Shown here in pieces: positions 1 to 6,488 of a stretch of 6,488 bases of DNA. This DNA is from an uncultured Prevotella sp. GTDB lineage: Bacteria; Bacteroidota; Bacteroidia; Bacteroidales; Bacteroidaceae. The translations under genes were made by a program, and so were the position numbers. The stretch's first letter is position 1. Each line of letters begins with the position of its first letter. Where the stretch lies: assembly GCA_937877595.1 (NCBI GenBank), contig CALFIY010000064.1:1-6488 (forward strand), in the 5' to 3' direction. The notes beneath the pieces were generated by a model, which saw only the letters and a list, made by a program, of their open reading frames with translations, was not told where the DNA came from and made no database searches.

Positions 1-57
1 TAGAGCATCGGTCTCCAAAACCGAGGGTCGTGGGTTCGAGTCCTCCTTCCCGTGCCA
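1..57 (+). tRNA. tRNA-Trp (anticodon CCA), 5' end outside the window
   Basis: This is the 3' three quarters of a tryptophan tRNA. The anticodon stem pairs TCGGT (8-12) with ACCGA (20-24) around the loop CTCCAAA, giving anticodon CCA at 15-17, which reads UGG. Bases 3-6 (GAGC) are the 3' side of the D-stem, and a 5-base variable loop occupies 25-29. The T-loop TTCGAGT is at 35-41, the 3' acceptor strand TTCCCGT at 47-53, the discriminator G at 54 and an encoded CCA at 55-57. About 20 bases, comprising the 5' acceptor strand and most of the D-arm, lie before the window. Taken at face value the T-stem has one U-C mismatch (31/45) beside a G-U pair (32/44). secE follows after only 16 nt, so the tRNA is probably cut out of a common transcript. 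Identity is secure from the anticodon loop and CCA end. Confidence 0.93.
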
Positions 58-73
58 AGATAGACAAGACGAT

Positions 74-265
74 ATGCTTAAGAAGTTTGTAAATTATTGT
101 AAGGCTTGTTACAGCGAGTTGGCCCACAAAGTGACATGGCCAACAGGAAAAGAACTGAGACAGAGTGCTGTGGTGGTTCTTTCGGCATCGTTGGTTATTG
201 CACTCGTGGTATGGCTGATGGATGTTGTGTTCAAGGCAGTCATGAGTTCAATTTATCCAAACTAA
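74..265 (+). CDS. secE: Preprotein translocase subunit SecE (single-helix form)
   Basis: SecE is the small essential subunit of the SecYEG channel in the inner membrane, where it clamps and stabilises SecY. The 63-residue protein has a short amphipathic N-terminal part with the family's conserved cytoplasmic motif (ELAHKVTWPTGKEL, residues 15-28). One hydrophobic membrane segment follows at about residues 31-54, and the C-terminal tail is short. This is the minimal one-helix form usual outside the Gammaproteobacteria; E. coli SecE is about twice as long with three helices. The ATG at 74 is the only sensible start: it gives the full amphipathic region and lies 16 nt after the tRNA CCA end. No Shine-Dalgarno motif is visible in that spacer. 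nusG begins 21 nt after the stop, and the secE-nusG pairing is near universal, which supports the call despite the small size. Confidence 0.96.
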   Translation: MLKKFVNYCKACYSELAHKVTWPTGKELRQSAVVVLSASLVIALVVWLMDVVFKAVMSSIYPN

Positions 266-286
266 ACTTTCGAGAAATCTTAGACA

Positions 287-835
287 ATGGCTGATACGGC
301 TGGAATGAAATGGTACGTACTGCGTGCCGTTAGCGGAAAAGAAGGAAAGGTGAAGGAGTACATTGATGCTGCCAAAAAGCACAATGATATTCTTGACGCC
401 CATGTGGGAGAAGTGCTTCTGCCCACAGAGAAATATGCTACTCTCCGTAATGGCAAGCGCGTGGTAAAGGAGAAACTGTTCCTTCCGGGATATGTATTGG
501 TACAGGCTGACCTGCAGGGAGAAGTGGCACACATGCTGCGCTTTATTCCCAATGTTTTGGGTTTCCTGGGAGGAATGGAAAACCCACAGGTGGTAAGGCA
601 GACAGAGGTGAACAGAATTCTCGGCACTGCCGAAGAGTCTGCCATAGAGAGTGCGGAGACAAGCGTGCCTTATGCTGTCAACGAGACGGTGAAGGTGATC
701 GACGGCCCGTTCAATGGCTTCAACGGCGTGATTGAAGAGGTTAACGCCGAAAAGAGAAAACTGAAAGTGATGGTGAAGATCTTCGGAAGAAAAACTCCAC
801 TGGAACTCGCCTTCACACAAGTAGAGAAGGAATAA
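287..835 (+). CDS. nusG: Transcription termination/antitermination factor NusG
   Basis: NusG binds the clamp of RNA polymerase, affects pausing and Rho-dependent termination, and can link polymerase to ribosomal protein S10. The 182-residue product is a normal length. The N-terminal NGN domain begins with [13 protein letters not shown] (residues 7-19) and contains the typical LFLPGYVLV strand (64-72) and the VLGFLGG segment (90-96). A flexible acidic linker follows at about 112-130. The C-terminal KOW domain (about 131-182) carries the signature [14 protein letters not shown] (140-153) and the strand [15 protein letters not shown]. The start at 287 was chosen because it is the first ATG after secE; an in-frame ATG at 305 (Met7) begins exactly at the conserved NGN strand and cannot be excluded. 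It appears co-transcribed with secE. A 95-nt gap with possible regulatory hairpins separates it from rplK. Confidence 0.97.
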   Translation: MADTAGMKWYVLRAVSGKEGKVKEYIDAAKKHNDILDAHVGEVLLPTEKYATLRNGKRVVKEKLFLPGYVLVQADLQGEVAHMLRFIPNVLGFLGGMENPQVVRQTEVNRILGTAEESAIESAETSVPYAVNETVKVIDGPFNGFNGVIEEVNAEKRKLKVMVKIFGRKTPLELAFTQVEKE

Positions 836-858
836 GGCATAGATGTTACGATATGCCT
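835..858 (+). promoter_or_regulatory. 7-bp inverted repeat just after nusG, possible leader hairpin
   Basis: AGGCATA (835-841) pairs perfectly with TATGCCT (852-858) around a 10-nt loop, and the stem overlaps the last base of the nusG stop codon. The sequence after it (GTTTCTATATATA) is A/T-rich but has no long T-run, so it is a poor intrinsic terminator. It sits where E. coli carries the L11-L1 operon leader bound by L1, so an autoregulatory site is possible, but I see no specific L1-binding signature that I can defend. Confidence 0.35.
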
Positions 859-876
859 GTTTCTATATATAGTCAC

Positions 877-893
877 AGGAGGCTTCCACTCCT
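877..893 (+). promoter_or_regulatory. Small hairpin containing AGGAGG in the rplK leader
   Basis: AGGAG (877-881) can pair with CTCCT (889-893) around a 7-nt loop. The AGGAGG at 877-882 looks like a perfect Shine-Dalgarno core, but it is 48 nt upstream of the rplK ATG and no ATG lies at a suitable distance behind it. It therefore does not set a start. It may be part of a leader structure with the hairpin at 835-858, or chance. Confidence 0.22.
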
Positions 894-930
894 TCCGACT
901 TATATAACGAATAAAAAACAATAAACAGAA

Positions 931-1371
931 ATGGCTAAAGAAGTTGCTGGATTAATCAAATTACAGATTAAAGGTGGCGCTGCGAATCCCTCTCCTCCCG
1001 TAGGACCTGCTCTGGGTTCGAAGGGTATTAACATTATGGGATTCTGCAAAGAGTTCAACGCCAGAACCCAGGATAAGGCAGGCAAAATATTGCCAGTCGT
1101 TATCACATACTATGCAGACAAGTCATTCAGTTTCGTTATCAAGACTCCTCCTGCTGCAGTTCAACTCATGGAGGCAGCAAAGATCAAGGGTGGATCGGCT
1201 CAGCCAAACCGTAAGAAGGTGGCAAGCGTTACTTGGGATCAGGTGCGCGCCATCGCTGAGGACAAAATGGCTGACTTGAACTGCTTTACTGTGGAGTCGG
1301 CAATGAAGTTGATAGCAGGTACTGCCCGTAGTATGGGTATCACTGTGAAAGGGGACTTCCCTGGTAAATAA
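931..1371 (+). CDS. rplK: 50S ribosomal protein L11
   Basis: L11 forms the base of the stalk in the large subunit, binds the 23S rRNA GTPase-associated region and contacts elongation factors; it is also needed for RelA activation where that enzyme is present. The 146-residue protein is close to the family length. Its N-terminal domain (about 1-72) contains the proline-rich [11 protein letters not shown] segment (19-29), with Pro22 and Pro26, the region where thiostrepton-type antibiotics contact L11 and rRNA. The motif FVIKTPPAA (68-76) leads into the rRNA-binding C-terminal domain, which carries the family signature GTARSMGI (130-137). A short basic tail (KGDFPGK) ends the protein. The ATG at 931 follows an A-rich stretch with no Shine-Dalgarno motif. 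rplA starts 21 nt after the stop, the usual L11-L1 pair. Confidence 0.98.
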   Translation: MAKEVAGLIKLQIKGGAANPSPPVGPALGSKGINIMGFCKEFNARTQDKAGKILPVVITYYADKSFSFVIKTPPAAVQLMEAAKIKGGSAQPNRKKVASVTWDQVRAIAEDKMADLNCFTVESAMKLIAGTARSMGITVKGDFPGK

Positions 1372-1392
1372 CAAATAACTTCAATTACAAAA

Positions 1393-2085
1393 ATGAGTAA
1401 ACTGACAAAAAATCAAAAGTTGGTGGCTGATAAGGTTGAAGCAGGGAAAGCATACTCTTTACGCGAGGCTGCAGAGTTGGTGAAGGCAATTACCACAACC
1501 AAGTTTGAGGCTTCTGTAGATGTTGATGTGCGTCTGGGCGTTGACCCACGTAAAGCCAACCAGATGGTACGCGGCGTGGTGTCGCTGCCAAATGGTACAG
1601 GTAAGGTGACACGTGTTCTCGCTCTCTGTACTCCTGATCAGGAAGAGGCTGCTAAGGCTGCCGGTGCCGACTACGTTGGTCTGGACGAATATATCGATAA
1701 GATCAAAGGCGGTTGGACTGACGTTGATGTGATTATTACAATGCCCTCATGCATGGGTAAACTTGGCCCGTTGGGACGTATACTCGGCCCTCGCGGACTT
1801 ATGCCAAACCCGAAGAGCGGCACTGTGACTATGGATGTCGCAAAGGCTGTGAAGGAAGTGAAGCAAGGTAAGATTGACTTCAAGGTGGACAAGGCTGGTA
1901 TCGTACACGCCTCTATCGGTAAGGTTACCTTTACACCTGAGCAGATATACGAGAATGCTAAGGAGTTCTTGCAGACTATCATCAAACTGAAGCCTGCTGC
2001 TGCCAAGGGTACGTATATGAAGAGTATCTTTATCTCGAGCACCATGAGTGCCGGTATTAAGGTAGATCCTAAATCAGTTGAGTAA
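1393..2085 (+). CDS. rplA: 50S ribosomal protein L1
   Basis: L1 is the mobile stalk protein at the ribosomal E site; it binds 23S rRNA and helps release deacylated tRNA. In several bacteria and archaea it also represses its own mRNA. At 230 residues the protein is full length. The basic N-terminus (SKLTKNQK) and the domain I strands ([20 protein letters not shown], 41-60) are typical. Domain II lies around 68-158 and holds the family signature [20 protein letters not shown] (117-136), continuing into MPNPKSGTV (137-145). The chain returns to domain I with [19 protein letters not shown] (159-177). The ATG at 1393 follows ATTACAAAA and has no Shine-Dalgarno motif. rplJ begins 20 nt after the stop, so L1 and L10 are on one tightly packed transcript without the long leader seen between them in E. 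coli. Confidence 0.98.
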   Translation: MSKLTKNQKLVADKVEAGKAYSLREAAELVKAITTTKFEASVDVDVRLGVDPRKANQMVRGVVSLPNGTGKVTRVLALCTPDQEEAAKAAGADYVGLDEYIDKIKGGWTDVDVIITMPSCMGKLGPLGRILGPRGLMPNPKSGTVTMDVAKAVKEVKQGKIDFKVDKAGIVHASIGKVTFTPEQIYENAKEFLQTIIKLKPAAAKGTYMKSIFISSTMSAGIKVDPKSVE

Positions 2086-2105
2086 CTCGTAAAAAGTTTA
2101 AAGAC

Positions 2106-2621
2106 ATGAAAAAGGAAGCAAAAGATACTATTATCGTAGAACTTGGCGAGAAACTGAAAGCCTACCCACATTTCTATCTCGTTGACCTCACCGGCCTCAA
2201 CGCTGAGAAGACAAGCGAACTTCGTCGCAAGTGCTTCAAGAACGAGATAAAGATGATCGTTGTGAAGAACACGCTTCTCCACAAGGCTATGGAGGCTTCG
2301 GAAATAGATTTCTCACCCTTGTATGGCAGCCTGAAGGGAAACACAGCCCTGATGTTCACGCAGGTGGCAAACGTTCCCGCAAAGTTGCTGAAAGAGTATA
2401 AGAAAGAAGGTATTCCTGCACTGAAGGCTGCATATGCTGAAGAAGGCTTCTTCGTAGGCGCCGACAAACTGGAAGAACTTGTTTCTATCAAGAGCAAGAA
2501 CGAACTCATTGCTGACGTTATCGCTCTGCTGCAATCTCCTGTCAAGAATGTTGTGTCCGGTCTGAACGCCGGCGGCAAAATTCATGGCCTGCTTGACGCT
2601 ATCGCTGAGCGTAACAAATAA
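2106..2621 (+). CDS. rplJ: 50S ribosomal protein L10
   Basis: L10 anchors the L7/L12 dimers to the ribosomal stalk and, bound to L7/L12, represses its own mRNA in several studied bacteria. The 171-residue protein matches the family length. The N-terminal rRNA-binding domain (about 1-130) shows FYLVDLTGLNAEKTSELRRK (23-42) and the conserved IKMIVVKNTLLHKAM (48-62). The C-terminal helical part (about 132-171, containing IADVIALLQSP and GKIHGLLDAIAERN) is where L7/L12 N-terminal domains dock. Its short length suggests two dimers rather than three, an inference from length only. The ATG at 2106 is preceded by AAAAAGTTTAAAGAC with no clear Shine-Dalgarno motif. rplL follows after 54 nt, as expected for the L10-L12 pair. 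Confidence 0.98.
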   Translation: MKKEAKDTIIVELGEKLKAYPHFYLVDLTGLNAEKTSELRRKCFKNEIKMIVVKNTLLHKAMEASEIDFSPLYGSLKGNTALMFTQVANVPAKLLKEYKKEGIPALKAAYAEEGFFVGADKLEELVSIKSKNELIADVIALLQSPVKNVVSGLNAGGKIHGLLDAIAERNK

Positions 2622-2675
2622 GCGACACCAGAGAAAGTAACATTAACATTAAAAACAATCAAAATCTTAAATAAA
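2622..2675 (+). promoter_or_regulatory. A-rich untranslated spacer ahead of rplL
   Basis: This 54-nt spacer is strongly A-rich over its last 45 bases and nearly free of G after 2637. It contains a short tandem repeat, TAACAT twice followed by TAA (2638-2652), and ends ATCTTAAATAAA before the ATG. No Shine-Dalgarno motif, hairpin or terminator is visible. Unstructured A-rich sequence ahead of a start codon favours translation in Bacteroidota, so the spacer may act as an enhancer for L7/L12, which is needed in several copies per ribosome. That role is inference. Confidence 0.4.
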
Positions 2676-3056
2676 ATGGCAGATATTAAATCTATTGCTG
2701 AAGAGTTGGTAAACCTTACAGTAAAAGAAGTACAAGAGTTGGCAACAGTCCTGAAGGACGAGTATGGAATTGAGCCCGCTGCTGCAGCAGTTGCTGTGGC
2801 TGCCGGTCCTGCTGCCGGCGGCGAGGCCGCTGCTGCTGAGGAGAAGTCTTCTTTCGACGTTGTTCTGAAGGAAGTCGGCGCCGCTAAGTTGCAGGTTGTA
2901 AAGGCTGTGAAAGAGGCTTGCGGTCTCGGTCTGAAAGAGGCTAAGGATCTCGTTGACGGTGCTCCTGCTACCATCAAGGAAGGTCTCTCAAAGGACGAGG
3001 CAGAGAACCTTAAGAAGGCTATCGAAGAGGCCGGCGCTACCGTCGAACTCAAGTAA
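2676..3056 (+). CDS. rplL: 50S ribosomal protein L7/L12
   Basis: L7/L12 is the multi-copy stalk protein that recruits translation factors and stimulates their GTPase activity. The 126-residue protein has all three family parts. The N-terminal dimerisation and L10-binding domain covers about 1-33 ([19 protein letters not shown]). A flexible Ala/Gly-rich hinge covers about 34-57. The globular C-terminal domain (about 58-126) contains the factor-binding helix region [20 protein letters not shown] (71-90). Compared with E. coli, the factor-contact positions Val66, Ile69 and Arg73 are Leu72, Val75 and Lys79 here, all conservative. The acidic composition is typical. The ATG at 2676 follows an A-rich spacer without a Shine-Dalgarno motif. 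A strong hairpin with a T-tract begins 20 nt after the stop, so much of the ribosomal-protein transcript probably ends here before rpoB. Confidence 0.99.
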   Translation: MADIKSIAEELVNLTVKEVQELATVLKDEYGIEPAAAAVAVAAGPAAGGEAAAAEEKSSFDVVLKEVGAAKLQVVKAVKEACGLGLKEAKDLVDGAPATIKEGLSKDEAENLKKAIEEAGATVELK

Positions 3057-3076
3057 TCTTGAACAGAATACCCAAG

Positions 3077-3117
3077 CGGTTGGGGGCTCTCCAGTAGAGG
3101 GTTCCCGACCGTTTTTT
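3077..3117 (+). terminator. Intrinsic terminator/attenuator between rplL and rpoB
   Basis: Bases 3077-3091 pair with 3097-3111 as an uninterrupted 15-bp stem: 11 Watson-Crick pairs plus G-U pairs at 3081/3107, 3085/3103, 3086/3102 and 3088/3100, closed by the 5-nt loop CAGTA. The base of the stem (CGGT with ACCG) is immediately followed by six T (3112-3117), and AAG at 3074-3076 can pair on into that T-run. This is the classical layout of an intrinsic terminator. Because rpoB lies just downstream on the same strand and no convincing promoter is visible between, it probably acts as a partial terminator, like the attenuator known in the rplL-rpoB gap of E. coli. Confidence 0.82.
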
Positions 3118-3125
3118 GTCTTAAC

Positions 3126-3145
3126 GGGTTGTTACCCATTTTTTT
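3126..3145 (+). terminator. Second, weak hairpin plus T-run ahead of rpoB
   Basis: GGGT (3126-3129) can pair with ACCC (3134-3137) around the tetraloop TGTT, and a run of seven T follows at 3139-3145. The T-run is excellent, but a 4-bp stem is short for a stand-alone terminator. It may add to the stronger terminator 9 nt upstream, or be a pause site, or chance. Confidence 0.33.
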
Positions 3146-3170
3146 CTCCCAAACAGAACATATTAAATAT

Positions 3171-6100
3171 ATGGCTTCAAAAGTAATAGACAACAGAGTT
3201 AACTTTGGCAGTGTCAAGAATCCCATGCCATTTCCGGATTTTCTTGACGTGCAACTAAAGTCTTTCAAAGACTTCTTGCAGTTGGACACACCACCTGAAG
3301 AACGCAAGAACGACGGACTTTATAAGGTGTTCGCAGAGAATTTCCCTATAACCGACACGCGCAACAACTTCGTGCTTGAGTTCTTGGATTACTATATCGA
3401 CCCGCCACGCTACACCATCGACGAATGTCTGGAGCGCGGGCTGACTTATAGCGTACCCCTGAAGGCAAAACTCAAACTTTACTGCACTGACCCTGACCAC
3501 GAGGACTTTGGTACTGTGATCCAGGACGTTTTCCTGGGTCCTATTCCTTACATGACGTCCAACGGTACGTTTATCATTAATGGAGCAGAACGCGTTGTAG
3601 TTTCGCAACTGCACCGTTCGCCGGGCGTTTTCTTCGGTCAGAATGTCCATGCAAACGGAACACTGCTGTATTCGGCACGTATCATTCCGTTCAAAGGCTC
3701 TTGGATAGAGTTTGCAACAGACATCAACAACGTGATGTACGCATACATCGACCGTAAAAAGAAACTTCCCGTCACTACGCTGCTTCGTGCCATCGGTTAC
3801 GAGAACGATAAGGATATTCTCGAAATCTTTGAACTGGCAGAAGAGGTGAAAGTAAATAAGTCAGCACTCAAAAAGGCTGTCGGAAGAAAACTTGCCGCAC
3901 GCGTGCTGAAGAGTTGGAATGAAGATTTCGTAGACGAGGATACCGGCGAAGTCGTTTCCATTGAGCGCAATGAGGTGATAATGGAGCGCGAAACAGAGAT
4001 TACGGGCGACAACATCGACGAAATCCTGGAGAGCGGCGCACAGACGATACTTGTACACAAGAATGAGTCGATGGCGCAGGACTTCTCTATTATTTTCAAC
4101 ACCTTACAGAAAGACCCCTCCAACTCAGAGAAGGAGGCCGTGCTCTATATATACCGCCAACTGCGCAACGCAGACCCGGCAGATGACGCTTCGGCTCGCG
4201 AAGTAATCCAGAACCTGTTCTTCTCGGACAAGCGCTACGACTTGGGAGAGGTCGGACGCTACCGTATCAACAAGAAACTGGGACTGAATACAGAGAACAG
4301 CGTCAGAGTGTTGACCAAGGAAGACATCATCGAGATTATAAAATACCTGATACAACTCATCAACTCGAAGGCAACGGTAGACGATATCGACCACCTGTCG
4401 AACCGTCGCGTGCGTACTGTCGGCGAGCAGTTGAGCAATCAGTTCTCAATAGGCCTGGCACGTATGAGCCGCACTATACGCGAGCGTATGAACGTGCGCG
4501 ACAATGAGGTGTTCACGCCAACCGACCTTATCAATGCCAAGACGATTTCGAGCGTTATCAACTCGTTCTTCGGCACTAACCCGTTGTCACAGTTCATGGA
4601 CCAGACAAACCCTCTGGCAGAGGTTACGCACAAGCGCCGTCTGTCAGCACTCGGCCCTGGTGGACTGTCGCGTGAGCGCGCCGGATTTGAAGTGCGTGAC
4701 GTACACTATACACACTACGGACGTCTCTGTCCTATCGAGAGCCCCGAAGGACCAAACATCGGACTTATCTCATCGCTGTGTGTATATGCGAAAATAAACG
4801 AACTCGGATTTATCTCCACACCATACCGCAAGGTGGAGAAAGGCGTGGCAAATCTGAACAATGACGACGTTGTATATCTTACAGCAGAAGAGGAGCAGGA
4901 TCACGTCATAGGACAGGGCAATGCACCTCTGCGCGACGACGGAACATTCATACGTCCTGTCGTGAAGTGTCGTCAGGATGCCGACTTCCCCGTTGTCCCG
5001 CCAACTGACGTCGACCTTATCGACGTATCGCCACAGCAGATTGCCTCTATCGCTGCATCGCTCATCCCATTCCTTGAGCACGACGACGCCCACCGCGCAC
5101 TGATGGGCTCCAACATGATGCGCCAGGCTGTGCCATTGCTGCATAACGAGGCACCTATTGTCGGAACAGGTATTGAGAAGCAGGTGTGCGAGGACTCGCG
5201 CACTATGATTACCGCTGAAGGCGACGGCGTCGTCGACTATGTTGACGCCACGACGATACGCATACTCTACGACCGCACAGACGACGAGGAGTTTGTAAGT
5301 TTCGAGCCTGCTCTGAAGGAATATCGTATTCCGAAGTTCCGCCGTACCAACCAGAACATGACAATCGACCTGCGTCCAATCTGCGACAAGGGACAGCGTG
5401 TGAAGAAAGGCGACATCCTTACCGAAGGATATGCCACGGAGAACGGTGAACTTGCGCTCGGCCGCAACTTGCTCGTGGCCTACATGCCATGGAAGGGCTA
5501 CAACTATGAGGACGCTATTGTGCTGAATGAGCGCATTGTGCGTGAAGACATCCTGACATCTGTGCATGTGGATGAATACACCCTCGATGTTCGTGAGACA
5601 AAGCGCGGCGCAGAGGAGTTCACTGCAGATATTCCAAACGTGAGCGAGGAAGCCACTAAGGACTTGGACGAGAACGGTATCATACGTGTCGGTGCACGCG
5701 TGGAGCCTGGTGATATCCTGATAGGTAAGATTTCGCCTAAGGGAGAAAGCGACCCATCGCCAGAGGAAAAACTGCTGCGCGCCATCTTTGGTGACAAGGC
5801 CGGCGACGTGAAGGACTCTTCGCTGAAAGCCAATCCTTCTCTTACCGGCGTCATCATCGACAAGAAACTCTTTACCCGTGCCGTCAAGACACGTCAGAAC
5901 AAACAGCAGGACAAGATTATACTTGCAAAGATAGACGAGGAGCACGAGGCAAAGATAGACGACTTGCGCGATATCCTTATCGAGAAGTTGCTGACGCTTA
6001 CAAAGGGCAAGACTTCGCAGGGCGTGAAGGACTACACAGGCGCTGAGATTATTTCAAAGGGTGCCAAGTTCACCGCTACGAACCTGAGAAATCTCGAGTA

Positions 6101-6488
6101 CAGCGATATCCAGATAAGCAACTGGACTAACGACGAGCATAAGAACAAACTTATCTCGCAACTTATCATTAACTTCCTGAAGAAGTTCAAGTTGCTTGAT
6201 GCAGAAACGAAGCGCAAGAAGTTTGCCATCACTATCGGTGACGAACTGCCTTCGGGCATTCTGCAGATGGCTAAGGTGTATGTCGCCAAGAAGCGCAAGA
6301 TCGGCGTGGGTGACAAACTCGCCGGACGCCACGGTAATAAGGGTATCGTTTCAAAGGTTGTACGACAGGAGGACATGCCATTCCTCGAAGACGGACGTCC
6401 TGTAGACTTGGTGCTTAACCCTCTGGGCGTGCCTTCGCGAATGAACCTCGGCCAGATATTCGAGGCTATTCTCGGCGCAGCAGGCAAA
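3171..6488 (+). CDS. rpoB: DNA-directed RNA polymerase subunit beta, C-terminus outside the window
   Basis: RpoB is the beta subunit forming one pincer of RNA polymerase and half of its active site. The frame is open from ATG 3171 to the final base, giving 1106 residues without a stop; roughly the last 160 are missing, including the region that contacts beta' and the switch elements. The N-terminus ([15 protein letters not shown], 22-36) and [18 protein letters not shown] (140-157) are typical. The rifampicin pocket lies at about 468-494, followed by [16 protein letters not shown]. Lys1041 and Lys1049, with GRHGNKG (1052-1058), match catalytic-site lysines Lys1065 and Lys1073 of E. coli. Two lineage-variable regions are present: about 205-345 (place of E. 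coli SI1) and a charged helical insert at about 904-1015 (place of SI2). The start at 3171 is the first ATG after the terminator region; no Shine-Dalgarno motif precedes it. rpoC is expected downstream. Confidence 0.99.
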   Translation, partial: MASKVIDNRVNFGSVKNPMPFPDFLDVQLKSFKDFLQLDTPPEERKNDGLYKVFAENFPITDTRNNFVLEFLDYYIDPPRYTIDECLERGLTYSVPLKAKLKLYCTDPDHEDFGTVIQDVFLGPIPYMTSNGTFIINGAERVVVSQLHRSPGVFFGQNVHANGTLLYSARIIPFKGSWIEFATDINNVMYAYIDRKKKLPVTTLLRAIGYENDKDILEIFELAEEVKVNKSALKKAVGRKLAARVLKSWNEDFVDEDTGEVVSIERNEVIMERETEITGDNIDEILESGAQTILVHKNESMAQDFSIIFNTLQKDPSNSEKEAVLYIYRQLRNADPADDASAREVIQNLFFSDKRYDLGEVGRYRINKKLGLNTENSVRVLTKEDIIEIIKYLIQLINSKATVDDIDHLSNRRVRTVGEQLSNQFSIGLARMSRTIRERMNVRDNEVFTPTDLINAKTISSVINSFFGTNPLSQFMDQTNPLAEVTHKRRLSALGPGGLSRERAGFEVRDVHYTHYGRLCPIESPEGPNIGLISSLCVYAKINELGFISTPYRKVEKGVANLNNDDVVYLTAEEEQDHVIGQGNAPLRDDGTFIRPVVKCRQDADFPVVPPTDVDLIDVSPQQIASIAASLIPFLEHDDAHRALMGSNMMRQAVPLLHNEAPIVGTGIEKQVCEDSRTMITAEGDGVVDYVDATTIRILYDRTDDEEFVSFEPALKEYRIPKFRRTNQNMTIDLRPICDKGQRVKKGDILTEGYATENGELALGRNLLVAYMPWKGYNYEDAIVLNERIVREDILTSVHVDEYTLDVRETKRGAEEFTADIPNVSEEATKDLDENGIIRVGARVEPGDILIGKISPKGESDPSPEEKLLRAIFGDKAGDVKDSSLKANPSLTGVIIDKKLFTRAVKTRQNKQQDKIILAKIDEEHEAKIDDLRDILIEKLLTLTKGKTSQGVKDYTGAEIISKGAKFTATNLRNLEYSDIQISNWTNDEHKNKLISQLIINFLKKFKLLDAETKRKKFAITIGDELPSGILQMAKVYVAKKRKIGVGDKLAGRHGNKGIVSKVVRQEDMPFLEDGRPVDLVLNPLGVPSRMNLGQIFEAILGAAGK
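4572..4652 (+). other. Rifampicin-binding region of rpoB, sensitive-type residues
   Basis: Codons 468-494 align without gaps to E. coli beta residues 507-533 (offset 39). The main resistance positions carry the sensitive-type residues: Gln474 (E. coli 513), Asp477 (516), His487 (526), Ser492 (531) and Leu494 (533). Target-site rifampicin resistance in this cluster is therefore not predicted; other resistance mechanisms cannot be judged from this window. Confidence 0.88.

Noticed and set aside
248..820. Minus-strand open frame of 190 codons antisense to nusG.
   Set aside because: It overlaps almost all of nusG, has no recognisable motif and is explained by third-position bias of the real gene.
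877..882. AGGAGG as a ribosome binding site for rplK or a small upstream ORF.
   Set aside because: It ends 48 nt before the rplK ATG, no ATG follows within 5-12 nt, and neighbouring genes do not use such motifs.
923..930. The 8-mer AAACAGAA upstream of both rplK (923-930) and rpoB (3151-3158) as a shared regulatory site.
   Set aside because: The distance to the start codon differs (0 versus 12 nt), and an A-rich 8-mer can recur by chance in such leaders.
2776..2840. Repetitive GCT/GCC-rich stretch as a possible DNA repeat.
   Set aside because: It encodes the Ala-rich hinge of L7/L12, which is low-complexity in all bacteria.
3115..3145. A Bacteroidota-type promoter (TTTG then TAnnTTTG) for rpoB.
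   Set aside because: TTTG occurs at 3115-3118, but the downstream region (TTACCCATTTTTTT) does not match TAnnTTTG. The T-runs are better explained as terminator tails.
2582..3307. Minus-strand open frame of 241 codons covering rplL, the terminator and the start of rpoB.
   Set aside because: Its Ala/Ser-rich translation is the mirror of the rplL Ala-hinge codons, and it crosses the terminator hairpin and two well-supported genes. No family resemblance is visible.
4770..5945. Long minus-strand open frame of 391 codons inside rpoB.
   Set aside because: It lies fully antisense to conserved RpoB sequence, its translation has no recognisable domain and is rich in Cys, His and Val, and no start context is seen. 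It is a codon-usage shadow of rpoB.

Overview
The window is a conserved housekeeping segment: the 3' end of a tryptophan tRNA, then secE, nusG, rplK (L11), rplA (L1), rplJ (L10), rplL (L7/L12) and most of rpoB, all on the + strand and in the canonical bacterial order. The protein sequences, the tRNA-Trp directly ahead of a one-helix secE, and A/T-rich start regions without Shine-Dalgarno motifs point to Bacteroidota. Bacteroidales, and probably a Prevotella-like genus, is my best guess from sequence character; no database comparison was possible.

Layout. Positions 1-57 are a tRNA-Trp(CCA) cut by the window edge, with an encoded CCA end. secE starts only 16 nt later and nusG 21 nt after secE. 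A 95-nt gap with two small inverted repeats separates nusG from rplK. rplK, rplA and rplJ are packed with gaps of 21 and 20 nt. A 54-nt A-rich spacer precedes rplL. The 114-nt gap between rplL and rpoB carries a strong hairpin plus T-tract, very likely a partial terminator (attenuator), with a second weaker candidate behind it. rpoB then runs in one open frame to the last base (1106 codons), its C-terminus lying outside the window. No gene-free stretch exceeds about 115 nt.

How the genes work together. SecE is the small essential subunit of the SecYEG translocon. NusG is the RNA polymerase elongation factor that can couple transcription to translation. L11, L10 and L7/L12 build the GTPase-associated stalk of the 50S subunit, and L1 forms the opposite stalk at the E site. 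RpoB is the beta subunit of RNA polymerase. The hairpin after rplL fits the known need to make several copies of L7/L12 per ribosome but far less RNA polymerase.

I found no sign of a new system, mobile element, CRISPR array or horizontally acquired gene. The points worth a second look are regulatory or structural: the rplL-rpoB attenuator and its possible competing fold, the nusG-rplK leader hairpins, the lack of space for an L10 leader, the tight tRNA-secE junction and an imperfect T-stem in the tRNA.
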